DNA of 64,000 bases from Psychrobacter sp. UBA3483 (GCF_002377905.1 NZ_DFQS01000056.1:1-64000); one strand, 5' to 3'. Counted from the first letter of the stretch, positions 1 through 9,736 are shown. The notes: a model not told the origin generated them from the letters alone. A program made the numbers and translations.

Positions 1-188
1 CTTCATAACCTCAAATATATCATTTTGCTTCGGCTGTTACCCTTCTTTTATTACTCCAGCATACTTTTTGATACACCACCCTAATACGATATTAGAAAAA
101 TTATTACAAGCTAAACACTCTTTCAACTCCTATCCACCTATTCGTACTAAGTAAGAAATTCGATATACAACCTAATAGGAGAGCAATT

Positions 189-1376
189 ATGTCCCTTTGC
201 CTTAATATGATTGTAAAAGATGAAAGTCATATCATAGAAGATACACTAGAGAATATTTGCCACTACTTCCCGGTTACTTATTGGGTTATTTCTGATACTG
301 GCTCTAGCGATAACACTATCGCTATTATCAAAAATTTCTTTAAGAAAAAAGGTATAAAGGGTGAAATACATCAAGAACCTTGGAAAAATTTCAGTCACAA
401 TAGAAATGCCGCTTTATACGCATGTAGAGATAAGGCAGATTATATTTTAATTTTTGATGCCGATGATTCAGTACAAGGTAATCTTAATTTACCAGAACTA
501 GAGAAAGATGCTTATTACTTTCAGATGTCAAATGAGTCAAACACTCTTAAGTATTACCGAAAGCTAATCGTGAAAAACAACGGTACATATAAGTGGTATG
601 GGGTTTTGCATGAGTTCCTCAAAAGTGATGATGAAAAGGCACGAGAGGAAGTTAATGGTGAGTATTTTGTTATATCAGGCAGAAAAGGTAACCGAAGTTT
701 AAATAAAAACAAGTATTCAGATGACGCTGAAATGCTAAAACAAGCCTATCTATCTGGAGAAGATGTTGATTTACTACCACGCTATGCTTTTTACTGTGCT
801 CAATCTTATAGGGATGCAGGGTTGATTGATGAGGCTATTGAATGGTACAAAGAAAGAGTATTATTAGAAAACAAAGGATGGAAAGACGAGGTATATTGTA
901 GCTACAAGGAACTAGGCTTACTATTAGAAAAGAAAGGAAATTATAAAGATGCTCTATATTACTGGCGCTTAGGAGTAGAGCTAGACCCAATGAGAGCTGA
1001 ATGCTGGTACCAATTATCTAGAAGATACAGTTGGAACAAAAGTACCGCCCTAGCATATGTTCATGCTAAACAAGCTAGCGAACTAACTATGCCTGAAGGT
1101 AATCGATTGTTTGTAATAAAGAATATCTATCAATACTGGTCGTATTACGAGTGGTGTTTGAACGCTTATAAACTAGGTAAAATTGAAGAATCCTATCAAG
1201 CTTTTAAAAAGCTAACAGTGCATTGCACGGAAGACTTAATAAATAGAGTAGCTCATCAAGTAAAAGATTATAAAGATTTAATTTTAAACGATAGCTTCGA
1301 TAATATAAGACTGCTCACACTAAACTTGAATCGTCTTAACAATATAAAGCTTTTAGATGAAGCAATAAACGAATAA
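189..1376 (+). CDS. Family 2-type glycosyltransferase with TPR-like C-terminus
   Basis: The 395-residue product starts with a GT-A-like segment: a NMIVKDE beginning, a SDTGSSDNT nucleotide-sugar motif near residue 36 and a DADD acidic motif near residue 91. Helical tetratricopeptide-like segments follow (for example around residues 195-300, with repeated A/Y/W spacing). This layout is known from family 2 glycosyltransferases fused to TPRs that modify surface glycans or proteins; donor and acceptor cannot be read from sequence. An AGGAG-type ribosome site lies just before the ATG. The gene is clearly AT-richer than the host genes to its right and abuts an insertion sequence, which suggests an acquired surface-polysaccharide region extending off the left edge. 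Confidence 0.75.
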   Translation: MSLCLNMIVKDESHIIEDTLENICHYFPVTYWVISDTGSSDNTIAIIKNFFKKKGIKGEIHQEPWKNFSHNRNAALYACRDKADYILIFDADDSVQGNLNLPELEKDAYYFQMSNESNTLKYYRKLIVKNNGTYKWYGVLHEFLKSDDEKAREEVNGEYFVISGRKGNRSLNKNKYSDDAEMLKQAYLSGEDVDLLPRYAFYCAQSYRDAGLIDEAIEWYKERVLLENKGWKDEVYCSYKELGLLLEKKGNYKDALYYWRLGVELDPMRAECWYQLSRRYSWNKSTALAYVHAKQASELTMPEGNRLFVIKNIYQYWSYYEWCLNAYKLGKIEESYQAFKKLTVHCTEDLINRVAHQVKDYKDLILNDSFDNIRLLTLNLNRLNNIKLLDEAINE

Positions 1377-1527
1377 TGTAGAACCCTTATAATATTGAAA
1401 ATAGAAAAAAATGAAGCAATTATAAAAAGGGCGTGACATCAATCACACCCCTTTATTTTATCTCGCTTTTAATCTTAGCATCTAAAATAACCCCAGTTCG
1501 GGATAAGGGCTCAAAAAAAAGATAAAA

Positions 1528-1587
1528 AAGAAGTCCGAAGTTGCTAAAGTGAGTTTACCAAGACAAACTTCACAATAAGGACTTCTT
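1528..1587 (+). promoter_or_regulatory. Inverted repeat masking the transposase ribosome site
   Basis: AAGAAGTCC at 1528-1536 is complementary to GGACTTCTT at 1579-1587, with additional inner complementarity (GAAGTT against AACTTC). The right arm covers part of the AAGGA ribosome site just before the transposase ATG at 1590. Transcripts entering from outside the element could fold and hide the start site, a known way to limit transposase translation. The folding is inferred from base pairing only. Confidence 0.5.
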
Positions 1588-1589
1588 AC

Positions 1590-2471
1590 ATGGACAGCCT
1601 AACCGAACTATACTGCCATATTGACGACTTTTATCAGCCATTCAAACCTGAGTTTGAGGCTCACTTAATCGCAACGGGACGCCAAAGGTTAAGAGCGTGC
1701 AAGATAAGTGTAGCAGAGATTATGACCATCTTGGTACTGTTTCATCAATTGCGGTATCGACAGTTTAAGGCGTTTTACTACCATCACATGCTTGGCATGA
1801 TGAAACGGGAGTTTCCAAATCTGCCGAGCTACTCGCGATTTATAGAGCTTGTGCCGCGCAGTATCATGCCACTGTGCAGCTACTTGCAAAGCATGATGGG
1901 CGACTGTACGGGTATCAGCTATATTGATTCAACCAAGATAGCAGTTTGTCATAACAAGCGTATCTACCGTCATAAAGTCTTTGAAGGACTTGCAACCCGA
2001 GGCAAAAGCAGCATGGGCTGGTTCTATGGCTTTAAGCTGCACGCCATTATCAATCATAAGGGCGAGCTTGTATCTGTTAAAGTCACTGCGGGTAATACCG
2101 ATGACAGAGTGCTTGTTAAGGATATGGCAACGTCTGTTTTTGGCAAGGTGTTTGGGGATAGAGGCTATATCAGTAAAACACTAAACGAGTGGCTCACAAA
2201 ACACAGTGATACCACGTTGATAACCAAACTTCGGCGTAATATGAAACCCTAATTACTCAAGCCTATGGATGAGGCACTACTCAATCATAGCTCTTTGGTT
2301 GAAACGGTGTTTGGAGAGCTTAAAAACTTGTGTCAAATCGAACACTCACGCCATCGTAGTGTCACGGGGTTTATCACAAACTTGTTGTCAGGTTTGATTG
2401 CTTATTGCTGGTTTCCCTATAAACCCACCATCAAAAACATGCCTCAGCAAGGACAGGTAGCCACATTGTAA
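1590..2471 (+). pseudogene. IS982 transposase interrupted by an in-frame stop
   Basis: Codons 1-220 run to a TAA at 2250-2252. The same reading frame continues without a shift from the next codon to 2471. The first part carries the family signatures YIDST (first catalytic Asp), a RGKSSMGWFYGFKLH block and FGDRG (second Asp region). The second part carries VETVFGELKN with the expected catalytic Glu, then QIEHSRHRSV and SGLIAY. One nonsense codon therefore separates the catalytic Asp residues from the Glu, and the 220-residue product should be inactive unless the stop is read through. An AAGGA ribosome site lies 8 bases before the ATG. Confidence 0.9.
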
Positions 2472-2553
2472 ATAGTATCAATGAGTTACAATATGGCTTA
2501 TCCCGAACTGGGGTTAAAATAGCCTGTTAGATTGAGTCATTAAACGCTCGTAA

Positions 2554-2892
2554 TTATTCAGCAGCGATAACGGTAATCTCGACCAATAACTCAGGACGAG
2601 CCAGTGCTGATTCTCCGCATGCACGCGCTGGCGGCTGGACGCCTTCAAACCATTTATCCCACACTTCATTCATTGCGGCAAAGTCTGACATACTTTTTAG
2701 CCAGACGGTTGCGGATAGCAGCTTTGATTTGTCACTACCAACTTCTTGCAGTAATTTCTCGACTTTCTCTAAGCACGTTAAAGTTTGAGCTTTGATATCA
2801 TCTTCGCTATTACCCACTTGACCAGACAGATAAATGGTTTGGCTATGAATCACAATTTGACTCATACGTTGATTACTATGCAGCTTTTGCAT
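2554..2892 (-). CDS. RidA/YjgF-family enamine-imine deaminase
   Basis: The 112-residue product is the full length of the RidA (YjgF/YER057c/UK114) family. It has the typical LSGQVG segment and the C-terminal RPELLVEITVIAA strand with the conserved ARP...VEI pattern. Members hydrolyse reactive 2-aminoacrylate or imine intermediates released by PLP enzymes and amino-acid oxidases. It lies downstream of, and on the same strand as, a D-amino-acid dehydrogenase gene whose imine product is the kind of compound RidA removes, so a functional pairing is likely. Confidence 0.9.
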   Translation of the reverse strand: MQKLHSNQRMSQIVIHSQTIYLSGQVGNSEDDIKAQTLTCLEKVEKLLQEVGSDKSKLLSATVWLKSMSDFAAMNEVWDKWFEGVQPPARACGESALARPELLVEITVIAAE

Positions 2893-3008
2893 GGATTATT
2901 ATCCTTAATTTTTGATGCTCTTAATTTTTAATGTTTCAGTACCCTTAAATACTTGAACCTTCAAATATATAAACGGCTCAGATTTATTAAACAGTGCTTA
3001 GCTAGGAA

Positions 3009-4256
3009 TTAGCGAGAAAAGCGATCGGCGCTAAAGGGTTTAATATCAACCAATAGCGGTTTGTCATGAATCATCTCTTCGACGAGACGACCAGTCATTG
3101 GCCCTAAGGTAAAACCCTGATGGCTATGGCCAAAGGCAAACCATAATTTGTCGTGCTGCGGCGCAGGACCGATGACTGGTTTCATGTCAGGCATACAAGG
3201 ACGTGAGCCCGCCCATGCTTCGCTCTCAACGGCATCTTCTAGCGGCAGAATTTTGCGCGCAAGTTTTAATACGGTATTTAATTGGCCAAAGTTCTTTGGC
3301 GCATTCATGGTGGTCATCTCAGCACCAGTGGTAATACGGATACCTTGCTGCATCGGACCCATCACAAAGCCTTTATCCATATCAAACATACTATGGTTGA
3401 TGGTATTTTTTTCCGTTACTTTAAAATGCTGGTGATAGCCGCGCATCGGAAACAACGGCAAATCATAGCCAAGCGGTTTGATCAAATCATTAGACCAAGG
3501 CCCAGCAGCAATGACCAATTTATCACTATAAAAAGTGCCATTGTCGGTAACAACTTTCCAGCCATCTTGCTCTTGTACGATTTCATTTACGCTACTTTCT
3601 TTAATGGTACCGCCCATTTCTTGAAAGTTTTTTGCGTATGATTTAACCAATAAACTTGGGTTTGACACCTGCCAAGAATTCAGCCAATGAATCGCCCCAA
3701 CGAACTCGTCAAAATTGGCGCTTGGTTCCATGGCTTTTAATTCGTCAAGCGTCAAGACGTTGTGCTCAACGCCTTGATCACGATCTTTGATTGCAGCATC
3801 AATAGCTGCTTTAAACGTCTCTTCAGAGCGATGCAACTGCAACCAGCCTTTGCGGCTAATCAAATATTCAGCGCCAGACGCTTCAATCATGGTTTGGTGT
3901 TCACTGGTGCAATGCTCAATCAGTGTCTGCCACTCGGCTTCTATTTTTTTGACTGAAGCTGGCGTCGAGTATTTCCAATACTGCAATAACGCTTGATGAT
4001 AGCGCAAGATCGCCGGAATACGATAGCGAATATCAGTGCCTTGATTGGGCAATACGCGTATCATTTCAGTCAACTGGCGTGGAAACGGATGGGTATGAAT
4101 TGCCTCGCGTTGAATCAAACCAGCATTGCCGTATGAAGTCTCAGAGCCTGGTAGTTTTTTGTCCAACAGTAAAACTTCAGCGTTATTTTTTTGTAGATGC
4201 CAAGCAGCTGAGGTGCCGACCATACCTGCACCGATAACGATTACTTCATAGCGCAT
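3009..4256 (-). CDS. dadA: D-amino-acid dehydrogenase-like FAD oxidoreductase
   Basis: A 415-residue flavoprotein of the DAO family. The N-terminal GAGMVGTSAAWHL is the FAD dinucleotide-binding loop, followed by an acidic strand end (LLLDKK). The C-terminal AFGHSHQGFTLGPMTG is the conserved FAD-contacting segment. DadA-type enzymes oxidise D-amino acids to 2-oxo acids at the membrane and pass electrons to quinones. The length matches DadA. A related glycine/D-amino-acid oxidase of different substrate range is possible. The downstream ridA-like gene supports imine production. Confidence 0.82.
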   Translation of the reverse strand: MRYEVIVIGAGMVGTSAAWHLQKNNAEVLLLDKKLPGSETSYGNAGLIQREAIHTHPFPRQLTEMIRVLPNQGTDIRYRIPAILRYHQALLQYWKYSTPASVKKIEAEWQTLIEHCTSEHQTMIEASGAEYLISRKGWLQLHRSEETFKAAIDAAIKDRDQGVEHNVLTLDELKAMEPSANFDEFVGAIHWLNSWQVSNPSLLVKSYAKNFQEMGGTIKESSVNEIVQEQDGWKVVTDNGTFYSDKLVIAAGPWSNDLIKPLGYDLPLFPMRGYHQHFKVTEKNTINHSMFDMDKGFVMGPMQQGIRITTGAEMTTMNAPKNFGQLNTVLKLARKILPLEDAVESEAWAGSRPCMPDMKPVIGPAPQHDKLWFAFGHSHQGFTLGPMTGRLVEEMIHDKPLLVDIKPFSADRFSR

Positions 4257-4484
4257 AACACGTCCTTTTTTAAGATTTTAATACAGAATATCAAAGATGA
4301 GAAATGACAGATAAGGGAGTAATAGTAACGCATTGCGCGCCAGATTAAACCCTTATCATAGAAATATTTTTGCTATTCTATACTTTTGGTTATGCGTTTA
4401 ATTGAAAGGTATTTTCGATAGGAATAATGGGCGAACTACTAAAAAAATATGCATGTTTTGGATAATTAAAATAGCATGAATTCA

Positions 4485-6653
4485 TCACCACCAAATTGGG
4501 TCCTCACTTGCTAGCGTTTCTAACAGCCTTTTACTGGTCTCGACCGTCAACTTATCGGCAGGCAGCTCAGCGATAAACCTTGACGGCTTATCAAAGTAAC
4601 CCGAATAGCTTGAGAAATACTCGGGCGCGGTTAAAAACAATCTGCTCTTAGCTCGGCTACAAGCAACATAAAACAGCTTACGCTCCTCCTCTAACTCTTC
4701 GAAATCACTGAGCGAGCGATAGTGCGGCGTCATACCATCCACGAGAGAGTTGACAAACACCACTGGCCATTCAAGCCCTTTGGCACTATGAATAGTCGAG
4801 ATAGTAACCTTATCTTTATCGTCGTCTTCTGGTTTATCCATAGTCGCCACTGAATCATTAGGTGGATCGAGGGCAAGATTTTCTAAGAATTTATCGAGAC
4901 TGTCATGTTCTATCGCTAAGTTTTTGAGTACACGAAAATCTTCACTACGCTCGCGCCAATTCTCTTCAATCGTTTTTAGGACAGGAATATAAAACTCTAA
5001 AATTCGCTCAATCACCATTTCGACCGATTCTGCCTGCCTGGCTTTGGTCAAAGTCGCATGCAGTGATTTAAGCTGAGGGCTTTTCTTCGCAAATGACGGT
5101 AATAGTAGCGGCTCAAAAGTATTGTTGTTAACATTGTTATCGGTATTAATTGCTTGGGTTAAGCGCGTCGCCGTCACCGCCCCCACCCCTTTAAACAAGG
5201 TTAAAATACGGTGCCATGCAATGGTGTCATTTGGGTTATAAAGTATTTTAACGAAGGCTAAGACGTCCTTGATATGACGCCGCTCAATAAAGCGAATGCC
5301 ACCTACCACGATAAAGGGAATATTGCGTTCCATAAATTCAAGCTGAACGTAGTTAGATTGAAAGGAGGTGCGGCACAATACGGCAAAATCTTGATAATCG
5401 TAATCTGGTTTTAATTCGATAATTTTGTCGGCAATATATTTTGCTTCCTTCGTTTCGTCACTTAAACGACGAAATATTGGCTTGATGCCTTCTATAGACG
5501 CGCCCGAGTACAATTGCTTTTGATAGCCTAACGTGATTTGCGCCGATAAAGCATTGATATAATCAAGCACCGCTGGTGTGCTGCGATAATTTTGCTCTAG
5601 CTTAATCAGTTTTGCTTCAGGATAACTCTCGCCAAATAGTAAGATATTTTCATAATTGGCACCGCGAAAAGCATAGATGCTTTGGTTGTCATCACCAACC
5701 ACCATCAGCGACACCGACACCGGCGCACAAATCAGATCTATCAGCTCTTTTTGCGGAATATTGGTGTCTTGGTATTCATCGACCATGACATAACGATAGT
5801 GCTGTTGTAGTAGCTTTCGAAAGATGTCATTGTGCTTTAGATGGCGCACCACTTGGCTGATGATGTCATCAAAATCGTATAAATGATTGGCGCGCTTATA
5901 CTCATGAAAGTCGACCGCCAATTGCTCAATAACTGGAATATGCACGGCGATATCAGGATAACTGCTTTCGATTAAATCACGAATATGAATACGGCGATTT
6001 CTAGAGGTTGAAAAGATATTTTGCAAGGTTTTTTTGCGCGGAAACGCCTGATTGGTTATTTTGGTCGGATACTTTTTTTCTTTACTAATTAAGTCGATGG
6101 CATCTTCACTGTCAGCGGTATCTAAAATCGTAAAGCGCGGATTGATACCAAGTAGCCCAGAATATTGGCGTAATAGCATATTGCAAAAAGAGTGAAAAGT
6201 GCCGCTAGTGATATCGTTTAGCGCCTTGCCGTTTATGTGACTATTATCATCTAGACGGTTAGCCAGCAAAGTTCTAGCGCGACTTTTAATTTCATTGGCC
6301 GCCCTGCGGGTAAAGGTTAATAGCAAAATCTCTTTTGGCGGGACACCATTTTCTATCAAATAGCTGGTTCTATAGGTCAAGGTTTTGGTTTTACCAGAAC
6401 CTGCACCGGCGATAACCAACACCTTACCCTCAGTTGTGGTAGCAGCCAACAACTGGTTAGGGTTCAGCTCACGGGCGTAATCCACTTGCAACCCTAAATG
6501 ACTGGCAAGCCGTTGCTCTAATATTTCACTATTGGCATTTATCAAATTGGCCTCGAGCTTTTTAATCGCCTGCTCAAGCCGCGACAGCTTGGGTTTCATG
6601 TCAACGAAATTATGCGGATAATTATAATGGTGGGTAGCAAAAATGGTGGTCAT
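4485..6653 (-). CDS. UvrD/Rep-family superfamily 1 DNA helicase
   Basis: A large SF1A helicase of about 722 residues. Motifs appear in order: AGAGSGKT (Walker A, near residue 80), LLLTFTRRAA (Ia), VDEYQDTN (II), GDDNQSIYAFRGA (III), LEQNYRS (IV), TISTIHSAKGLEWP (V) and YVACSRAK (VI). It unwinds DNA 3' to 5' in repair or replication restart. It is a UvrD/Rep/PcrA relative with a longer N-terminal leader before motif I; which paralogue it is cannot be fixed. The ATG at 6653 is preferred over the upstream TTG at 6662, because an AAGG site fits the ATG better. Confidence 0.88.
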   Translation of the reverse strand: MTTIFATHHYNYPHNFVDMKPKLSRLEQAIKKLEANLINANSEILEQRLASHLGLQVDYARELNPNQLLAATTTEGKVLVIAGAGSGKTKTLTYRTSYLIENGVPPKEILLLTFTRRAANEIKSRARTLLANRLDDNSHINGKALNDITSGTFHSFCNMLLRQYSGLLGINPRFTILDTADSEDAIDLISKEKKYPTKITNQAFPRKKTLQNIFSTSRNRRIHIRDLIESSYPDIAVHIPVIEQLAVDFHEYKRANHLYDFDDIISQVVRHLKHNDIFRKLLQQHYRYVMVDEYQDTNIPQKELIDLICAPVSVSLMVVGDDNQSIYAFRGANYENILLFGESYPEAKLIKLEQNYRSTPAVLDYINALSAQITLGYQKQLYSGASIEGIKPIFRRLSDETKEAKYIADKIIELKPDYDYQDFAVLCRTSFQSNYVQLEFMERNIPFIVVGGIRFIERRHIKDVLAFVKILYNPNDTIAWHRILTLFKGVGAVTATRLTQAINTDNNVNNNTFEPLLLPSFAKKSPQLKSLHATLTKARQAESVEMVIERILEFYIPVLKTIEENWRERSEDFRVLKNLAIEHDSLDKFLENLALDPPNDSVATMDKPEDDDKDKVTISTIHSAKGLEWPVVFVNSLVDGMTPHYRSLSDFEELEEERKLFYVACSRAKSRLFLTAPEYFSSYSGYFDKPSRFIAELPADKLTVETSKRLLETLASEDPIWW

Positions 6654-6999
6654 TATTAACAATTGCCTTTGGTATGGTTTATCGTGCTAGCTATTGATGA
6701 AAGCGCAGCAGCATGCATCATCATTTATAGCTAATAGCTTATCATAATAGGTAGGGCTCTGAGGGTCGTTGATAACGAACATTCATATGAAACGATGATA
6801 TTAAATGGCGGTATTAAACAGGTTACTAGGTATTGTTATTGACCATAAAAATTAAAACAGCAAGCACAACAACCTCACCCATTTTGGCTGAAACTTGCTA
6901 CAATATGCCCAATTTTGAGTTCCTATTTTACCAAGCTTTATACTGACTACATACCAAGTCTGTTATTGCCTAATTTTATTAATATATTGAGAGCATGTT
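6654..6999. other. Intergenic region between divergent helicase and ychF genes
   Basis: About 345 bases with no credible open frame, AT-rich and ending in a short leader before the ychF ATG. It must hold promoters for the two divergent genes. No strong consensus -35/-10 pair, repeat or hairpin was recognised. Confidence 0.6.
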
Positions 7000-8091
7000 A
7001 TGGGTTTTAATTGCGGCATCGTCGGTCTACCAAATGTGGGTAAATCCACCCTGTTTAACGCCTTGACCAAAGCGGGTATCGCCGCTGAAAACTTTCCTTT
7101 TTGCACCAAAGATCCCAATACCGGTATCGTACCTGTGCCAGATCCACGCCTAAAAAAACTGGCTGATATCGTCAAGCCGGAACGCGTATTACCGACAACG
7201 ATGGAATTTGTCGACATCGCAGGTTTGGTCGCTGGCGCCTCAAAAGGCGAAGGTATGGGCAACCAGTTTTTGGCCAATATTCGCGAGACCGATGCGATTG
7301 CTCACGTGGTACGCTGCTTTGATGATGACAACGTCGTCCATGTTGACGGCCGCGTCAGCCCTATTGATGACATCGAAACCATCAATACCGAATTGGCATT
7401 GGCCGATTTAGAGGCCGTTGAGCGCGCTATTACTAACTTAAGCAAAAAAGCCAAAGGTGGCGATAAAGACGCGACGGCTATGCTTGATGTGTTCAAAAAA
7501 ATCGAGCCTTTATTAGCAGAAGGCAAAGCCGCCCGCGGTGCTAACCTAGACAAGGACGAGCAAAAACTGATCAGAAGTTATGGTTTGATTACCTTAAAGC
7601 CAACGATGTATATCGCTAACGTGAGCGAGGATGGCTTTGAGAATAATCCATACCTAGATGCGGTGCGTAACTATGCCACTGGCGAAGATTCTATTGTTAT
7701 TGCCCTATGTAACCAAATCGAATCTGAAATTGCTCAGCTTGATGAAGATGACAAAAAAGACTTCCTAGCTGAAATGGATATGGAAGAGGCTGGCCTTGAT
7801 CAAGTCATTCGCGGCGGTTATGATTTGCTTGATATGCAAACGTATTTTACGGCTGGGGTCAAAGAAGTCCGCGCTTGGACAGTTGCTGTTGGTGCCACAG
7901 CCCCTGAAGCTGCTGGGGTAATTCATACTGATTTTGAACGGGGTTTTATCCGCGCTGAAGTCATTGCGTATGATGACTTTATCGAGTATGGCGGTGAAAA
8001 AGGCGCAGCTGCTGCTGGTAAATCACGCTTAGAAGGCAAAACCTACATCGTGCAAGATGGCGATGTAATGCATTTCCGCTTTAACGTTTAA
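7000..8091 (+). CDS. ychF: Redox-regulated ribosome-binding ATPase YchF
   Basis: The 363-residue product matches YchF in full length. It has GLPNVGKST (P-loop), a DIAGLVAGASKGEG switch region and NVSEDG where GTPases carry NKxD, the change that gives YchF/Ola1 ATP preference. The C-terminal TGS-type domain starts near residue 280 and ends RLEGKTYIVQDGDVMHFRFNV. YchF binds ribosomes and modulates stress responses. It stands alone, followed by an intrinsic terminator. Confidence 0.97.
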   Translation: MGFNCGIVGLPNVGKSTLFNALTKAGIAAENFPFCTKDPNTGIVPVPDPRLKKLADIVKPERVLPTTMEFVDIAGLVAGASKGEGMGNQFLANIRETDAIAHVVRCFDDDNVVHVDGRVSPIDDIETINTELALADLEAVERAITNLSKKAKGGDKDATAMLDVFKKIEPLLAEGKAARGANLDKDEQKLIRSYGLITLKPTMYIANVSEDGFENNPYLDAVRNYATGEDSIVIALCNQIESEIAQLDEDDKKDFLAEMDMEEAGLDQVIRGGYDLLDMQTYFTAGVKEVRAWTVAVGATAPEAAGVIHTDFERGFIRAEVIAYDDFIEYGGEKGAAAAGKSRLEGKTYIVQDGDVMHFRFNV

Positions 8092-8146
8092 CGTTCAATA
8101 TTTACAAGCGGACTGTGTGTTACACAGTCTTAGTAGAGAACAACCA

Positions 8147-8175
8147 AAAGCCAGCTTCAATGCTGGCTTTTTTTA
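8147..8175 (+). terminator. Intrinsic terminator after ychF
   Basis: An AAGCCAGC / GCTGGCTT stem with a six-base loop is followed directly by a run of T residues, 55 bases after the ychF stop. Confidence 0.9.
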
Positions 8176-8257
8176 TTATAATAAAGCAGAGTTCATTAGA
8201 ACAATGGGTCTTACCAAATCAATAATAAAATAGAATGATAAAAATAACGGACGATAA

Positions 8258-9697
8258 ATGATGACTGTTTATGTTAATCACACCACGAATTCTAGTGACC
8301 ATTGGGCAAAACTATTTAGCGCTCAGCGTTTAGGGAGTCATAAAAAAGCCCCTGCCGAAGACAGCGCACGCTCCTCCTTTCATAAAGATTACGACAGACT
8401 GGTATTTTCACACTCCTTTCGCCAGCTCAATCAAAAGACCCAAGTTCATCCACTGACCAATCAGCTTGGTATTCATACGCGCTTAACACATTCGCTCGAA
8501 GTTTCCTGTATTGGGCGCTCTTTAGGTATCATGGCGGCAGAAAAGTTACATGATAAGTTGGTTAGCGGTTTACCGAACGGTGTCGCGCCTGCTGATGTCG
8601 GCGTCATTGTCCAAGCGGCTTGCCTTGCCCATGATATTGGCAACCCACCGTTTGGTCATGCCGGAGAGTACGCCATTCGTGACTGGTTTATGCATCCTGA
8701 CCGTAAGCAAGTCTTGAAAAATCTGAATAATAACGAACAATTAGATTTACTGGCTTATGAAGGCAATGCACAAGGATTTCGTATCCTTGCCCGAAATGAG
8801 CATCACCCTGATTTGGGTGGTATGCGCTTAACCTGTGCTACTTTGGGCGCGTTTATGAAGTACCCTTGGCTTGCCACTCATAGCAACCCTATTTGTCAAG
8901 GCAACCACACCACTAACTTGCAAAAATTTGGCTGCTTTTATAGTGAGGCGGCGCAGTTAGAGGAGCTAGCAGAAACGTTAGGCTTACCATATTCAAAGCA
9001 GCACGATGGCTTTGCTCGGCATCCGCTAGCCTATTTATTAGAAGCGGCAGACGATATTTGCTATGCGCTGATAGATTTGGAGGATGGCATCAATTTGAAT
9101 ATGCTAAGCTATGCAGAGGTTGCGGCTATTTTTTATGAGCTGATTGGCGAGCGCCCTGATACGCTTACTCTACCTACTCAAGTGTCAGTCAGACAGCATT
9201 TGGCATCACTACGGGCACGGGCGATGATGCGTTTGGTCAATGCCGTCACCGATGCCTTTGTAGCCAATAGTGATATGATGTTGGCGGGGATGCTACAAGG
9301 CAGCTTGTTTGCGCACTGTGAGCCAAGCGTACAAAGTGGCATTAACCAAGCTAAGCAATTGGCACGCGAAAAGATATTTAATCACCCAAGTAAAGTGCGC
9401 ATGGAGCTGATGGCCAATCAATGCTTGCAGCGCCTGCTCGATGCTTTTATGCCACTCGCCTGGATAAAAGAGACAAATGAGGCAAATGAAACCGATGCCT
9501 CGATAGGCCAAATATCCTTTGAACAGCAGCGTTTGCTAAAATTACTACAGCCGCATCTGTCTGAGAATCGCCGGACTCTAGCAGATAATACCTATGATAA
9601 TATGCTTAATGTATTAGATTTTATCACTGGTATGAATGATCATGAAGCCTATCGACTAGCACAAGAGCTACAAGGACATTGGGGCACCATTGTTTAA
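8258..9697 (+). CDS. dgt: dGTPase-like HD-domain triphosphohydrolase
   Basis: A 479-residue HD-domain phosphohydrolase. The metal site is visible as TRLTHSLEVS (first His) and AHDIGNPPFGHAGE (HD pair and second His block), with DDICYALIDLED as the later conserved Asp segment. Dgt enzymes cleave dGTP, or dNTPs more generally, to nucleoside and triphosphate and so adjust dNTP pools. Two adjacent ATG codons begin the frame after a GGA-type ribosome site. The stop codon lies inside the left arm of the following inverted repeat. Confidence 0.92.
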   Translation: MMTVYVNHTTNSSDHWAKLFSAQRLGSHKKAPAEDSARSSFHKDYDRLVFSHSFRQLNQKTQVHPLTNQLGIHTRLTHSLEVSCIGRSLGIMAAEKLHDKLVSGLPNGVAPADVGVIVQAACLAHDIGNPPFGHAGEYAIRDWFMHPDRKQVLKNLNNNEQLDLLAYEGNAQGFRILARNEHHPDLGGMRLTCATLGAFMKYPWLATHSNPICQGNHTTNLQKFGCFYSEAAQLEELAETLGLPYSKQHDGFARHPLAYLLEAADDICYALIDLEDGINLNMLSYAEVAAIFYELIGERPDTLTLPTQVSVRQHLASLRARAMMRLVNAVTDAFVANSDMMLAGMLQGSLFAHCEPSVQSGINQAKQLAREKIFNHPSKVRMELMANQCLQRLLDAFMPLAWIKETNEANETDASIGQISFEQQRLLKLLQPHLSENRRTLADNTYDNMLNVLDFITGMNDHEAYRLAQELQGHWGTIV

Positions 9698-9736
9698 ACA
9701 ACGTGTTTAAGCAACTCGTTTAAACACGTTGTTTGG
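9694..9736. repeat. Perfect 15-bp inverted repeat containing phage-operator-like sites
   Basis: A 15-base arm at 9696-9710 is exactly complementary to 9720-9734 around a 9-base loop, overlapping the dgt stop. There is no T-run after it, so it is a poor intrinsic terminator. The left arm includes TTAAACAACGTGTTTAA (9694-9710), a perfect match to the 17-bp operator form found around the prophage repressor gene. The right part (9720-9736) matches 12 of the 14 defined bases. It lies upstream of a TetR-type gene. Confidence 0.75.

Larger units (their letters stand above)
1490..2514 (+). mobile_element. IS982-family insertion sequence (defective transposase)
   Basis: A 1025-bp element bounded by perfect terminal inverted repeats: ACCCCAGTTCGGGATAAG at 1490-1507 and its complement at 2497-2514. 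Both ends are flanked by the same 7-bp sequence, TAAAATA (1483-1489 and 2515-2521), a target-site duplication. Length, AC...GT ends and transposase type fit the IS982 family. Intact ends and duplication indicate a fairly recent insertion, although the transposase reading frame is interrupted, so mobility would need a transposase supplied in trans. Confidence 0.93.

Noticed and set aside
9694..9736. Hairpin after dgt as an ordinary intrinsic terminator
   Set aside because: The stem is strong, but TTTGGAAGC follows instead of a T-run; reported instead as a repeat with operator-like halves.
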